Part shown: positions 1-8,315 of the stretch, in pieces
Layout of the letters: every line of letters starts with the position of its first letter
Numbering within the stretch: position 1 is the stretch's first letter
NCBI GenBank assembly: GCA_947493455.1
Contig: CANLRB010000001.1
Coordinates: 558,001-622,000 of the forward strand
Source: an uncultured Pseudoalteromonas sp.
Lineage (GTDB): Bacteria; Pseudomonadota; Gammaproteobacteria; Enterobacterales; Alteromonadaceae
Reading direction: 5' to 3'
Length of the DNA stretch: 64,000 nt
Notes under the pieces: generated by a model
Database searches by the model: none
Told to the model about the DNA's origin: nothing
The model's input: the letters and a program-made list of their open reading frames with translations, nothing else
Translations under genes and position numbers: made by a program

Positions 1-1080
1 AGCTTAGGACGACACCCTCTTGCTGGTTTAGCAGCTGCCTTTGCAGGCGTATCAGGTGGTTATAGTGCAAACTTACTGATGGGCACAATCGATCCATTAC
101 TCGCCGGTATCACTACGCCAGCCGCACAAATGATTGATCCATCGTATGAAGTTGGACCTGAAGCTAATTACTATTTCATGTTTATTTCTGTATTTTTAAT
201 TGCTGCACTCGGTACTTGGGTTACTGAAAAGATTGTTGAACCGCGTTTAGGACAATATAACCCAGGAGAAGCGAGCGAAGACTTAAGCCAAAACAAAATA
301 GAACAACTAACAGCGCACGAGCGCAAGGGCTTGCGTTACGCGGGTATTGCGTTTCTAATTACGTGTTTTGTACTCGCGTTAACAATTGTGCCTGAAAGCG
401 GCATACTAAGGCATCCAGAGACAGGTGCCGTGGCGGGTTCTCCATTTTTAAAAGGCATTGTTGTACTTATATTCGTGACTTTTGCTATCCCTGGTTTTGT
501 ATATGGCCGCGTTGTCGGCACGATGAAAAATGACCGCGATATCATCGATGCTATGTCACGTAGCATGAGTTCCATGGGCATGTATATTGTACTGGTATTT
601 TTCGCAGCGCAATTTGTAGCGTTTTTTAAATGGACAAACTTAGGAACAATTTTAGCAGTTAAAGGTGCAGCCCTACTGACCGCACTAAACTTAACTGGGC
701 CAGAAGTTTTTGTCTTATTTATTTTAATGTGCGCACTTGTTAATCTGAGTTTAGGATCATCGTCTGCGCAATGGGCCATCACTGCACCAATATTTGTGCC
801 TATGCTTATGCTCATCGGCTATGCACCTGAAACAATTCAAGCTGCATACCGTATTGGTGACTCGGTCACTAACCTGATCACTCCTATGATGAGTTATTTT
901 GGACTGATACTTGCTGTTGCGACCAAATACAAAAAAGATATGGGAATAGGTACTTTAGTTGCCACAATGCTGCCCTATTCGATGTTCTTTTTCGTTGGTT
1001 GGGTTTGTTTATTCTATATATGGGTATTTGCGCTTGGTCTACCAGTCGGGCCAAACTCGCCAATCTACTATCAACCATAA
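1..1080 (+). CDS. AbgT-family transporter, C-terminal part (5' end outside the window)
   Basis: This is an inner-membrane transporter of the AbgT family (p-aminobenzoyl-glutamate transport in E. coli; related members export sulfonamides). The reading frame is open from base 1, so the N-terminus is missing and 359 residues are visible. The frame upstream of the first ATG reads HPLAGLAAAFAGVSGG, a conserved AbgT segment. It is followed by GTIDPLLAGIT and by several long hydrophobic helices. The segment SLGSSSAQWAITAPIFVPML and the later DSVTNLITPMMSYF are the paired conserved hairpin and helix regions of this family. The C-terminus ends normally. A strong bidirectional terminator follows and separates it from the convergent helicase gene. 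The substrate cannot be told from sequence. Confidence 0.9.
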   Translation, partial: SLGRHPLAGLAAAFAGVSGGYSANLLMGTIDPLLAGITTPAAQMIDPSYEVGPEANYYFMFISVFLIAALGTWVTEKIVEPRLGQYNPGEASEDLSQNKIEQLTAHERKGLRYAGIAFLITCFVLALTIVPESGILRHPETGAVAGSPFLKGIVVLIFVTFAIPGFVYGRVVGTMKNDRDIIDAMSRSMSSMGMYIVLVFFAAQFVAFFKWTNLGTILAVKGAALLTALNLTGPEVFVLFILMCALVNLSLGSSSAQWAITAPIFVPMLMLIGYAPETIQAAYRIGDSVTNLITPMMSYFGLILAVATKYKKDMGIGTLVATMLPYSMFFFVGWVCLFYIWVFALGLPVGPNSPIYYQP

Positions 1081-1101
1081 ACGACGAATCAACCATAAAC
1101 A

Positions 1102-1129
1102 AAAAATCCCGCCACTTGGCGGGATTTTT
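1102..1129. terminator. Bidirectional rho-independent terminator
   Basis: A perfect 12-bp stem (AAAAATCCCGCC paired with GGCGGGATTTTT) with a 4-base ACTT loop. It has an A-run on one side and a T-run on the other, so it can serve both the transporter gene and the convergent helicase gene. Confidence 0.93.
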
Positions 1130-1144
1130 CTTTCAAAAATTAAA

Positions 1145-2419
1145 CTATTTTTTCTTCGCAAACGCGGCGATTTTTTTACGATTTTTAAGTTGGCTTTCAG
1201 CGCCATATTGACTTGCTTTGTTGGCTCTTAGTTTACGTTGACTCATCGGCTTTTTATTAATTTTTGCCATTAATGAATCACGGCTACTGACCTCAAAGCC
1301 AGGGTAAACAATACGCTTTATCCTTTCACCAATTAATTGCTCTATAGCAGATAAGGTATGTTCTTCTTCACGACAAACAAAAGATATTGCAAATCCTTGG
1401 TTGCCAGCACGCCCAGTACGCCCGATACGGTGGACATAATCTTCCGCCAGGTATGGCAGGTCGAAATTAATTACTCTTGGCAATCCGGCAATATCAAGAC
1501 CACGAGCAGCCACCTCTGTCGCCACTAATATTTGCGTCTTGCCCTCTTTAAATTCGCGCAATGCACGGCGACGATTACCTTGGGTTTTATCGCCATGACA
1601 CACACCAACACGCACGCCGTACTGGGTTAATTCGTCGACAATTAGTTGAACGTCTTCTTTCATATTTACGAATACAAGAACTTGCTGCCACCCCTTTCGG
1701 CAAATAAGCTCTGACAATAATTCAAGTTTCCTTTTAGCTTCGACTGGGTAAACGATATGTTTTACCGTAGAGGCAGTTTCATTATCTCGGTTAGCTTGAA
1801 TAATTTTTGGCGACTTTAACGTAGTCTGAGCAAACTGTTTAACACTGTTGGGGTAAGTAGCAGAGAATAACAGTGTCTGATGGGTCTCACTGCAGTGTTG
1901 GAGTATCTTTCTAATGTCAGCAATAAAGCCCATATCCAACATACGATCAGCTTCGTCTAGTACAACCGACGCGACATCGCTTAAGCTGACATTGCCTAAT
2001 TGAATTTGCTCGATAAGCCGTCCTGGTGTAGCAACGATAATATGTGAGCCTTGCTTGAGTTTCGCAGCTTGTTTTGCATGGTCGATACCGCCAACAACCG
2101 AGACAACTTTAAGAGGCGTAAATTTTCCATATGTGGTAAAACTGTTCGCTATTTGCTCAGCTAAATCACGGGTTGGTGCAAGGACAAGAACCTTTGCTTT
2201 CGCTTTAGCAACTATTTCGTCGCCTTCCATTAGTTTTTGCATTAGTGGTAACGCAAAAGCGGCTGTTTTGCCTGTCCCGGTCTGAGCATTTGCTAACACG
2301 TCGAAACCACGACGGATTTGCGGAATTGCCATCTTTTGAATAGGTGTTAGCTGCTGATAGCCAATCGATTCGATCCCTTTTAGGATTTCGTCGCAAAAAC
2401 TGAAAGATTTAAAGTTCAT
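1145..2419 (-). CDS. DEAD-box ATP-dependent RNA helicase, RhlE-like
   Basis: A 424-residue RNA helicase that probably acts in ribosome assembly or mRNA turnover in the cytoplasm. The motifs appear in order: a Q-motif near residue 24 (TPIQ), Walker A AQTGTGKT, PTRDLA, TPGR, the DEAD box in VLDEADRMLDMGF, SAT in LLFSATYP, then the second RecA-like domain with ARGLDIAG and HRIGRTGR. The tail after about residue 375 is rich in Lys and Arg (ending IAAFAKKK), as in RNA-binding extensions of RhlE-type helicases. The short N-terminus (MNFKSFSF) fits the RhlE group better than SrmB or DbpA, but the subfamily is not certain. A near-consensus promoter lies just upstream. The gene stands alone, convergent with the AbgT transporter. 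Confidence 0.93.
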   Translation of the reverse strand: MNFKSFSFCDEILKGIESIGYQQLTPIQKMAIPQIRRGFDVLANAQTGTGKTAAFALPLMQKLMEGDEIVAKAKAKVLVLAPTRDLAEQIANSFTTYGKFTPLKVVSVVGGIDHAKQAAKLKQGSHIIVATPGRLIEQIQLGNVSLSDVASVVLDEADRMLDMGFIADIRKILQHCSETHQTLLFSATYPNSVKQFAQTTLKSPKIIQANRDNETASTVKHIVYPVEAKRKLELLSELICRKGWQQVLVFVNMKEDVQLIVDELTQYGVRVGVCHGDKTQGNRRRALREFKEGKTQILVATEVAARGLDIAGLPRVINFDLPYLAEDYVHRIGRTGRAGNQGFAISFVCREEEHTLSAIEQLIGERIKRIVYPGFEVSSRDSLMAKINKKPMSQRKLRANKASQYGAESQLKNRKKIAAFAKKK

Positions 2420-2450
2420 ATACTGATCACAGGCAAATTTAAGGGCGCAT

Positions 2451-2479
2451 ATTATAGCACTGCGCCCCTTGACTGTGAA
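2451..2479 (-). promoter_or_regulatory. Sigma-70 promoter of the DEAD-box helicase gene
   Basis: On the minus strand: TTCACA, a 17-base spacer, then a perfect TATAAT. The start codon is about 30 bases downstream. The -10 element sits in the loop of an imperfect inverted repeat (AAGGGCGCA at 2441-2449 and TGCGCCCCTT at 2461-2470), so the 5' leader carries half of that repeat. Confidence 0.6.
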
Positions 2480-2504
2480 AGTTAAGTATCGATATTTTTA
2501 TTTA

Positions 2505-3419
2505 TTAGATTAAGGTAAAGCAATCGTTGGTAAGTAGATTACGTGCATCACCGACAACTTGATGTGCTGGCCACTCATTGATAAGTGATAAACCTTGATG
2601 AATTTGTTCATCGTCGACCGGCACATAAGGCAAGCGAAATACAGGATGAGTAGCACCTGTAATGGCCATCAGAGTATTCAATGGGATTGGGTTAGGTTCG
2701 CTAAATAACCAATTAGCCAAAGGTAGCATCTGTTGGTTTAACGCTTCATTTTTTTCGTCCATTAATTGGCGAAACACTTCAGGTAATAAATTTGACGTGA
2801 CAGAAATGACACCGTGAGAACCGTGCATATGGCGAGATTCATGTGCTTCATCGTCATTGCCTGACCAGCATGCTATGTTATTTTTTTCGTATTCAGCAAT
2901 GCGTTCGTGGCCCGCACACTCTTTCACACCAATAAAGTTTTTGTGTTTTGCTAACTCATACATCAAGTTAGAGTTAATATCTTGCCCAGTACGACCGGGC
3001 ACATTATAAATAAATGCGGGTCCGATATTGAGTACTGCGGTCAAGTGAGCGATAACACCTTGTTCAGATGTGCGTCCGTAATATGGATTAATCTGTAATG
3101 CTGCATCCATACCCGTCGCAAAACCATATTTGGTTGCTTTAATCGCTTCACGCGTATTATTACTGCCAGTGTTTCCGATAATAAGCAGCTTACCTTTAAA
3201 CTTTGCGACTGTGTGAGCGATCAGCATTAAATGCTCTTCCCAGTTCATCAATTGGCCTTCGCCAGTTGTACCACCAACGACGATGCCATCAACACCTGCG
3301 TCAATTTGACGATCGACGAGCTTATCATACGTATCTAGATCAATATCACCGTTTTCTAAATAAGGCGTTTTTATCGCAGTGATGAGACTCGCTGATTTTA
3401 TTTGTGCAACACATGTCAT
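2505..3419 (-). CDS. dapA: 4-hydroxy-tetrahydrodipicolinate synthase (DHDPS), plant-like type
   Basis: Condenses pyruvate with aspartate semialdehyde in the first step of the lysine branch. I place the start at 3419, because AAGAAGG lies 11 bases upstream; an in-frame ATG at 3452 has no such site. This gives 304 residues. Visible motifs are GGTTGEGQ (active-site threonines), YNVPGRTGQD (catalytic Tyr and Arg), GVKECAG (Schiff-base Lys) and CWSGNDDEAHE. The wording around GGTTGEGQLMNWEEH, INPYYGRTS and SGNDDE matches plant chloroplast DHDPS as I remember it rather than the E. coli enzyme. The lysine-site region has Trp at the E. coli His53 position and keeps His56, as in plant enzymes that are strongly inhibited by lysine. 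Transcribed divergently from the next gene. Confidence 0.9.
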   Translation of the reverse strand: MTCVAQIKSASLITAIKTPYLENGDIDLDTYDKLVDRQIDAGVDGIVVGGTTGEGQLMNWEEHLMLIAHTVAKFKGKLLIIGNTGSNNTREAIKATKYGFATGMDAALQINPYYGRTSEQGVIAHLTAVLNIGPAFIYNVPGRTGQDINSNLMYELAKHKNFIGVKECAGHERIAEYEKNNIACWSGNDDEAHESRHMHGSHGVISVTSNLLPEVFRQLMDEKNEALNQQMLPLANWLFSEPNPIPLNTLMAITGATHPVFRLPYVPVDDEQIHQGLSLINEWPAHQVVGDARNLLTNDCFTLI

Positions 3420-3504
3420 GTTTAAGATAACCTTCTTTTTAATGCCTGCCATTATTTAAAACGCATTTTATCGTAGTCTGCGTAATAATTTAACACTTAT
3501 TATA

Positions 3505-3533
3505 TTGACAAAAATCATTTTAAGTTTAACAAT
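3505..3533 (+). promoter_or_regulatory. Sigma-70 promoter of the DUF6058-like gene
   Basis: A perfect TTGACA at 3505-3510, a 17-base spacer, then AACAAT at 3528-3533. The expected transcription start falls inside the LexA-like box that follows. Confidence 0.55.
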
Positions 3534-3535
3534 AA

Positions 3536-3551
3536 CTGTACATATATACAG
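3536..3551. promoter_or_regulatory. LexA-like SOS box
   Basis: CTGTACATATATACAG has the gammaproteobacterial LexA form CTGT-N8-ACAG with an AT-rich alternating core and near-perfect dyad symmetry. It lies 12 bases upstream of the ATG at 3564 and overlaps the predicted transcription start of a TTGACA promoter, which is where a repressor site should be. It is about 115 bases from dapA, so the plus-strand gene is the likelier target. Confidence 0.6.
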
Positions 3552-3563
3552 TTTAATATTTTT

Positions 3564-4190
3564 ATGACACTAACTCACTACTTAAATGATTATTTTTTTA
3601 CCTCTGAACAACTCGCTAACCGTTGTTCGATAAGTGTTGAGACCTTAGAACATTACGTAAATCAAAACTTATTGCCTCAACCTGCTTATAGTGTCACAAA
3701 TAATTTAGAATCATGTTCATACTTTGGTATTGAAAAAGTGAGTGAGCAAGTGGATTATTTTCCACGAGGGTATGATAAATGGCTTGAAGCAATTGATACT
3801 ATTCCCGATGTCACATCGGCACTAGCGCATGTTTACTTCAAAAAACAGTTTTGCTTTCATTTACAAGAGCTGATCAATTTAGGTTTAACACCTGAAGAAG
3901 ACTTTATTGCAGATATTGAACAACACATTCAAAGGTATTGGGAGAATTTTTTGTCGGGAAAATATGGAGCGCTTTGCGCTAACGGCTATATACGCGAAAT
4001 TGTTGAAGTGGAAATAGTGACTGCAATATTGCAACCATTTCAACGAAACAACTCATTAAGTGATATAGATACTTCTTTATTAAAACAATGCACACGGCTA
4101 TTAGAACGCGCTCTGAGCTTATCTTGTGAGCATGAAAAACCCTACCATCTGCGTTTTACGCTGCTAGCTAAAATTTCTAATCTAAGATGA
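3564..4190 (+). CDS. DUF6058-like protein of unknown function
   Basis: A 208-residue soluble protein. The N-terminus (FFTSEQLANRCSISVETLEHYV, residues 12-33, here described by its pattern) looks like a short helix-turn-helix of the MerR/AlpA kind. It is followed by an aromatic-rich segment (SCSYFG, VDYFPRGYDKWL) and a helical C-terminal half. The layout resembles DUF6058 proteins, which occur in marine gammaproteobacteria and beside some biosynthetic clusters; this assignment is from memory of the family pattern. No catalytic residues are evident. A LexA-like box and a good promoter lie immediately upstream, so expression may rise after DNA damage. There is no operon partner: the next gene starts 87 bases later. 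Function unknown. Confidence 0.7.
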   Translation: MTLTHYLNDYFFTSEQLANRCSISVETLEHYVNQNLLPQPAYSVTNNLESCSYFGIEKVSEQVDYFPRGYDKWLEAIDTIPDVTSALAHVYFKKQFCFHLQELINLGLTPEEDFIADIEQHIQRYWENFLSGKYGALCANGYIREIVEVEIVTAILQPFQRNNSLSDIDTSLLKQCTRLLERALSLSCEHEKPYHLRFTLLAKISNLR

Positions 4191-4277
4191 ATTTGGACCC
4201 ATTTACCCAAAATAGGTAGACAAATATATTCATAAACGTTAGTTTACATATATTTACAAATTTCAAGGAAGATGAGT

Positions 4278-4937
4278 TTGAGCATTCTAGAACATGGATC
4301 TGTCGCTCCCCTATTTTACCGCGAGAAGTCAGATATAAACGCACGTCAAGTTGCATCATTTGTTAACCTCACTAATATTCAAATTAAAGCGGAGCCTTAT
4401 GACGCTTGTCACCAGTACCAAGACGCTCCAATTATATTTATAAGTCACCCAGTTTGTCACAAACAAATTTCTGATTTAGTAAAGTTGCCCGGAAAAGTTG
4501 TGCTAATTGATGGACCACGAAACGAAAAAATAGAGTTTTGGCATCTAAATAAAGGCATCGACGGTTACTTATATAAAAACCAAGACCGCGACGAGCTTGA
4601 ATTAGCATTACAATCTGTATCAGTTGGCGAACTATGGTATCAACGAAAAGTAATGACGAAATACATTAAAGTCAGAGGCAACGAGACTAAACGAGATACA
4701 GTAAAAGACAATGAAAAAATTAAAAACCTGAGCCGAAGAGAAATTGATGTTTATCTATGCCTATTGCAAGGTAGCTCCAACCAACAAATTGCCGACAATT
4801 TATATATTAGTATTCCGACAGTTAAGACACATGTCTCAAATATTCTTAGAAAAACAAACACGAATAGTCGAATTGACCTCATCGACTTTGAATTGGCATC
4901 GGCGAACACATCGCAATCTGAGCCACCTGTTTCATAG
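4278..4937 (+). CDS. LuxR/CsgD-type transcriptional regulator
   Basis: A DNA-binding regulator of about 219 residues. Residues about 1-120 resemble a receiver fold, but the usual phosphorylated Asp is not evident. They are followed by a typical C-terminal LuxR-type HTH (LSRREIDVYLCLLQG, QQIADNLYIS, TVKTHVSNILRK). The linker has GELWYQR, where CsgD and VpsT carry GELW-x-x-R; in VpsT this motif contacts cyclic-di-GMP, so regulation of biofilm functions is possible. The start is uncertain. AAGGA is only 2 bases from the ATG at 4272 but 7 bases from the in-frame TTG at 4278, which I prefer. A TACC/GGTA inverted repeat at about 4202-4218 may be a self-regulatory site. A terminator hairpin overlaps its stop codon. 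Confidence 0.85.
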   Translation: MSILEHGSVAPLFYREKSDINARQVASFVNLTNIQIKAEPYDACHQYQDAPIIFISHPVCHKQISDLVKLPGKVVLIDGPRNEKIEFWHLNKGIDGYLYKNQDRDELELALQSVSVGELWYQRKVMTKYIKVRGNETKRDTVKDNEKIKNLSRREIDVYLCLLQGSSNQQIADNLYISIPTVKTHVSNILRKTNTNSRIDLIDFELASANTSQSEPPVS

Positions 4938-4946
4938 GTGGCTCAG
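4918..4946 (+). terminator. Terminator-like hairpin over the end of the LuxR-type gene
   Basis: An 11-bp perfect stem (CTGAGCCACCT with AGGTGGCTCAG) and a 7-base loop. The stop codon lies at the loop end. Only a short T-poor tail follows, so it may act as a weak terminator or as an mRNA-stabilising end. Confidence 0.6.
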
Positions 4947-4977
4947 TTCTAACTGAAATTAACACAATAACAGGGTG

Positions 4978-5241
4978 TCAATTGGCTTGTTCAATTCGAC
5001 CTCGCACCATTTCAAAAACTTGCAGTATTTTTTTCTGGGGCGGTGCAAGCGAATCAAGCCACGGATCGATTATATTGTCATCGTCCGTATCACTCACATA
5101 TTGGTAATGAGCAAGAATCTCAATGATTTCCATACTAGTAAACCCTGTTTCATGCAACAGCGCGTCTATTTTTGTGCACTCTTCTTGCGAATGGAGTATA
5201 TCAATACATGTTCGACTTAATTTTTCGTTATCATTTGTCAT
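4978..5241 (-). CDS. Small acidic hypothetical protein
   Basis: An 87-residue acidic, helical protein that I do not recognise. It has no signal peptide, membrane segment or Cys motif; the middle has an acidic cluster (SDTDDDNIID). A strong ribosome-binding site (AAAGGAG, 7 bases before ATG) supports translation. It is convergent with the LuxR-type regulator gene and lies after that gene's hairpin. Function unknown. Confidence 0.65.
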   Translation of the reverse strand: MTNDNEKLSRTCIDILHSQEECTKIDALLHETGFTSMEIIEILAHYQYVSDTDDDNIIDPWLDSLAPPQKKILQVFEMVRGRIEQAN

Positions 5242-5328
5242 AAGTTGCTCCTTTCACTGACTACTCTAATTTATAGCAGTTTCCGTGACCAAAAATCAAA
5301 ACAAATCAGCACTTTGAGCGATTTTCAA

Positions 5329-5721
5329 TCAACCAAATAGCAATTGCCAAAAACTGGGTTCGTGTAACTTGTGATAGCGCTTTCGTAAAGTATCGAGTGA
5401 TTTTAAAGATTTCTGTGCTTTTATTAGATTGCCTTGTGCAATCGCGGCTTCAGCATCTTGCAAAACAAGAGCGACTTTTTCCATTCCTTTACGCGATTCT
5501 TCTCGATGATTTTTAAAGCCTATACCTTTAATAACAGTTACTTGATTTTTAACTTTATCTAGGGATTGCCTAAAAGAGTCTATTGATTGCGCTTTCAGCG
5601 CAGTTTTATACTCAAACGCAAGGTTTTTCATCGCTAATGACAACTCGCTTTCTTTTGCTGAACCAACACCAGAAAAGACGAATATAACTGAGAGTAAAAG
5701 GGTGAGCGCTATCGGTTTCAT
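5329..5721 (-). CDS. Cytochrome b562 family protein (periplasmic)
   Basis: A 130-residue precursor. I place the start at 5721, where GGAG lies 5 bases before an ATG followed by a clear signal peptide (KPIALTLLLSVIFVFSG); the open frame runs upstream but has no such start. The mature part is a four-helix bundle of cytochrome b562 size. A Met near its N-terminus (ELSLAMKNL) and a His near the C-terminus (RKRYHK) sit where E. coli cytochrome b562 has its axial heme ligands Met7 and His102. There is no CxxCH, so heme would be non-covalent. A periplasmic electron-transfer role is likely but the partner is unknown. It lies upstream of no obvious operon and downstream of the small acidic gene. Confidence 0.8.
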   Translation of the reverse strand: MKPIALTLLLSVIFVFSGVGSAKESELSLAMKNLAFEYKTALKAQSIDSFRQSLDKVKNQVTVIKGIGFKNHREESRKGMEKVALVLQDAEAAIAQGNLIKAQKSLKSLDTLRKRYHKLHEPSFWQLLFG

Positions 5722-5847
5722 AAAATCTCCAATCAATAACCAATTGCTATTATAACTGATACCGAAATTAGAAGATAAAGAAAGATAATTTAATTTGGAA
5801 CTTGATGATAATTTCAGGAATTTATTTACGTAATATATTAACAACAA

Positions 5848-5891
5848 AAATAAAACGCACCTAAATACTCAAATTTAGTATCAGGTGCGTT
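5848..5891 (-). terminator. Terminator of fadE
   Basis: AACGCACCT at 5854-5862 pairs with AGGTGCGTT at 5883-5891, with an inner CTAAAT/ATTTAG pairing. Reading the minus strand, the stem is followed by TTTTATTTTTG. It lies just after the fadE stop. Confidence 0.75.
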
Positions 5892-5898
5892 AGCTAGA

Positions 5899-8136
5899 TT
5901 AAACTGCTTCTTTAATCGACACTGGTGGCTTAATCAAGTTTAGATCATAATCAAATTCGTCCACGCGGATCGCACGCTCACGCTTAATATTATAATCAAC
6001 TAATTGCTTATACTCCTGTGCAGTAATGATGTTTGCAACTAATGCATTATCAAGTGTTTCTGCGAAACGTACCCCAGTAGCAACCTCCTTTGATTTTATC
6101 GCTTTTTTCACTTTTGCTAATAAGTTAAGACATTCAATTTTTGCCAAATAAGCTTGCTCATTAATAGAGTGACCATCTCCCGGCGTTGACACCACTAGAT
6201 GCGTTAACTGGCGCTTAAAGCTGGTGTTAAGTTGTGCCTGATGCGCCAACTCTCGTACCAAATTATCATCGATGCGCATTTGACTCTCTGAGTAAGTCAT
6301 TGTTATCAATCGCATCATTTTACGAGCCGGTCCGGATGGAAAATTAGCTAAAAAGTCAGAAATCGCTTGCTGTGCTTGAGCAATTGCCCATCTTGTTGCA
6401 TAGTGAAAATACGGGGCTGCTTCAGCTTTATCTGCATCAGCGACTTTTTGCTCATAATACTTAATAGACGCCATAGCCGCGTACATATAGCTCATCACAT
6501 CACCAAGTCTTGCCGATAAAAGTTCCGCTTGCTTTAGCTTTCCACCAAGTACTAACAGTGAAAAATCTGCGTAAACTGCAAGCTTTGCAGAAATACGATT
6601 AATTTCTTTTTCGTACTGTTTTACTTCTGAATAGCTTGAGTTTGCTTTTGCCGTCATTGGTAATATACCTTTCGCAAACGCGCTTAAACTATTGCCAACA
6701 CTATAACCAATCGTTTTACGTAATACTTTATTGAATTCTTTATCCGCATTAGACTCATTTGAGTGAATTTTCTCAACCATTGTCTGCAAATATGGATGAC
6801 AACGCATAACACCTTGCCCAAATATCATGAGGTTACGCGTTAAAATATTGGCGCCTTCAACTGTAATAGCAATAGGCTGAGCAATGTATCCACGCGCAAG
6901 AGTATTTTGCGGGCCACACTGAATCGCTTTACCAGCTTGAATATCCATCGCAGAATCTAACACGTCACGACCAAGCTCCGTCATATGGTACTTTGCAATA
7001 GCAGTCACTACTGACGGCTTCAGACCCATGCCAAGCCCTTCAGTTGTCAATACTCGCATCGCTTCTTGTAAATATGTTTTACCGGCGATATCTGCAAGTT
7101 TCTCCTGGATCCCTTCAAATAATCCAATACTCAGTCCAAATTGTTCGCGCACCGCTGCATATTCCGAAGCTGATTTAAGCGCCACTTGCGATGTAGAACA
7201 ACCCAGAGCAGGTAACGAGATACCGCGACCAGCGCCGAGGCAACTCACTAGCATCTGCCAACCACGGCCAATATTTTTCTGGCCACCGATTATAAATTCC
7301 ATCGGTACAAACACATTCTGACCGCGTGTTGTTCCGTTATAGAAACGAAGCCCCATTGGATCATGACGATTTCCAAGCTCAACGCCAGGGTGTGACTTCG
7401 GAATAAGTGCACATGTAATGCCTAAATCTTCTTTGTCTCCAAGTAGTTTATTTGGATCTTTAACTTTAACAGCAAGTCCTAACACAGTCGCAATGGGTGC
7501 GAGTGTTATGTAGCGTTTGTCCCATGTTAGCTCTAGACCAAGTACTTTCTCACCGTTGTATTCGCCTTGAGTAACAACGCCAATATCAGGAATGCCGCCC
7601 GCATCAGAACCTGCTTCAGGGCTAGTTAGCGCGAAACACGGGATATCACGACCGTTCGCTAATCGAGGTAAATAGTGTTGACGCTGCTCATCTGTTCCGT
7701 AGTGCATTAATAATTCACCAGGCCCCAAAGAATTAGGTACCATAACCGTGACCGCAACCGCTGAGCTCTTGCTCGCGATCGTTGCAACTATCGTCGAGTT
7801 TGCATACGGGCTAAATTCCAAGCCGCCGTACTGCTTAGGAATAATCAACGAGAAAAAACGGTTTTCTTTCAGGAAAGTAAGAATACTTTCAGGTAAATGA
7901 ACGCCCTGCTGAATGTCGTACTCATCAATCATCGACATTAGTTCAGTTACAGGGCCATCTAAAAACGCTTGCTCATCTGCACTTAAAGTTGCAGCGGGTA
8001 CATTGCGTAGGCCGTTAAAATCAGGCATGCCTTGATAAATTGACCCTTCTAACCAGACATCACCAGCATCAAGTGCTTCTTGTTCTGTAATTGAGATACT
8101 TGGCAATATTTTTTTCAAAGATGTTCTTAAACTCAT
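5899..8136 (-). CDS. fadE: Acyl-CoA dehydrogenase FadE
   Basis: Catalyses the first step of fatty-acid beta-oxidation (acyl-CoA to trans-2-enoyl-CoA, FAD-dependent). The start at 8136 gives 745 residues beginning MSLRTSLKKILP. This aligns with E. coli FadE after its N-terminal hydrophobic segment, so this form lacks the membrane-anchor region. Conserved FadE segments include YGGLEFS, NSLGPGELL, FALTSPEAGSDAG, TWDKRYITLAPIATVLGLA, GRGISLPA and ITVEGANILTRNLMIFGQG. The C-terminal DUF1974-like region ends FDYDLNLIKPPVSIKEAV, as in other FadE proteins. A FadR-like operator overlaps the leader and ribosome-binding site, so repression in the absence of fatty acids is likely. It follows the bfr operon but a strong terminator separates them. 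Confidence 0.95.
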   Translation of the reverse strand: MSLRTSLKKILPSISITEQEALDAGDVWLEGSIYQGMPDFNGLRNVPAATLSADEQAFLDGPVTELMSMIDEYDIQQGVHLPESILTFLKENRFFSLIIPKQYGGLEFSPYANSTIVATIASKSSAVAVTVMVPNSLGPGELLMHYGTDEQRQHYLPRLANGRDIPCFALTSPEAGSDAGGIPDIGVVTQGEYNGEKVLGLELTWDKRYITLAPIATVLGLAVKVKDPNKLLGDKEDLGITCALIPKSHPGVELGNRHDPMGLRFYNGTTRGQNVFVPMEFIIGGQKNIGRGWQMLVSCLGAGRGISLPALGCSTSQVALKSASEYAAVREQFGLSIGLFEGIQEKLADIAGKTYLQEAMRVLTTEGLGMGLKPSVVTAIAKYHMTELGRDVLDSAMDIQAGKAIQCGPQNTLARGYIAQPIAITVEGANILTRNLMIFGQGVMRCHPYLQTMVEKIHSNESNADKEFNKVLRKTIGYSVGNSLSAFAKGILPMTAKANSSYSEVKQYEKEINRISAKLAVYADFSLLVLGGKLKQAELLSARLGDVMSYMYAAMASIKYYEQKVADADKAEAAPYFHYATRWAIAQAQQAISDFLANFPSGPARKMMRLITMTYSESQMRIDDNLVRELAHQAQLNTSFKRQLTHLVVSTPGDGHSINEQAYLAKIECLNLLAKVKKAIKSKEVATGVRFAETLDNALVANIITAQEYKQLVDYNIKRERAIRVDEFDYDLNLIKPPVSIKEAV

Positions 8137-8140
8137 AATT

Positions 8141-8157
8141 AACTCATCCGACCAGAT
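8141..8157 (-). promoter_or_regulatory. FadR-like operator in the fadE leader
   Basis: The minus strand reads ATCTGGTCGGATGAGTT, matching the FadR consensus AnCTGGTCnGACCnGnT at all but two specified positions. It starts 4 bases before the fadE ATG and includes the ribosome-binding region, a position suited to repression. Confidence 0.6.
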
Positions 8158-8179
8158 AATTCTATATACATTACGGCAC

Positions 8180-8218
8180 AAAAAAGTCATTAGATCAATT
8201 ACTCTAATGACTTTTTTT
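8180..8218. terminator. Terminator of the bacterioferritin operon
   Basis: A perfect stem of about 15 bp (AAAAAAGTCATTAGA with TCTAATGACTTTTTT) and an 8-base loop, with runs of T on both strands. It lies about 97 bases after the last bfr stop and separates that operon from fadE. Confidence 0.9.
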
Positions 8219-8315
8219 AATGAAAAGTTAATGACACACACCTAATCTGTTGTATTTACTAACTTAAAAATAACTTACACATGTACTCTCAATATTGTTA
8301 TTTGCGCGTATTTTA

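Noticed and set aside
336-815. Long minus-strand frame opposite the AbgT transporter gene
   Set aside because: Antisense shadow of a clear transporter frame; its composition is not protein-like.
4191-4277. CsgD/VpsT self-regulatory box before the LuxR-type gene
   Set aside because: A TACC/GGTA inverted repeat is present but too short to claim as a site.
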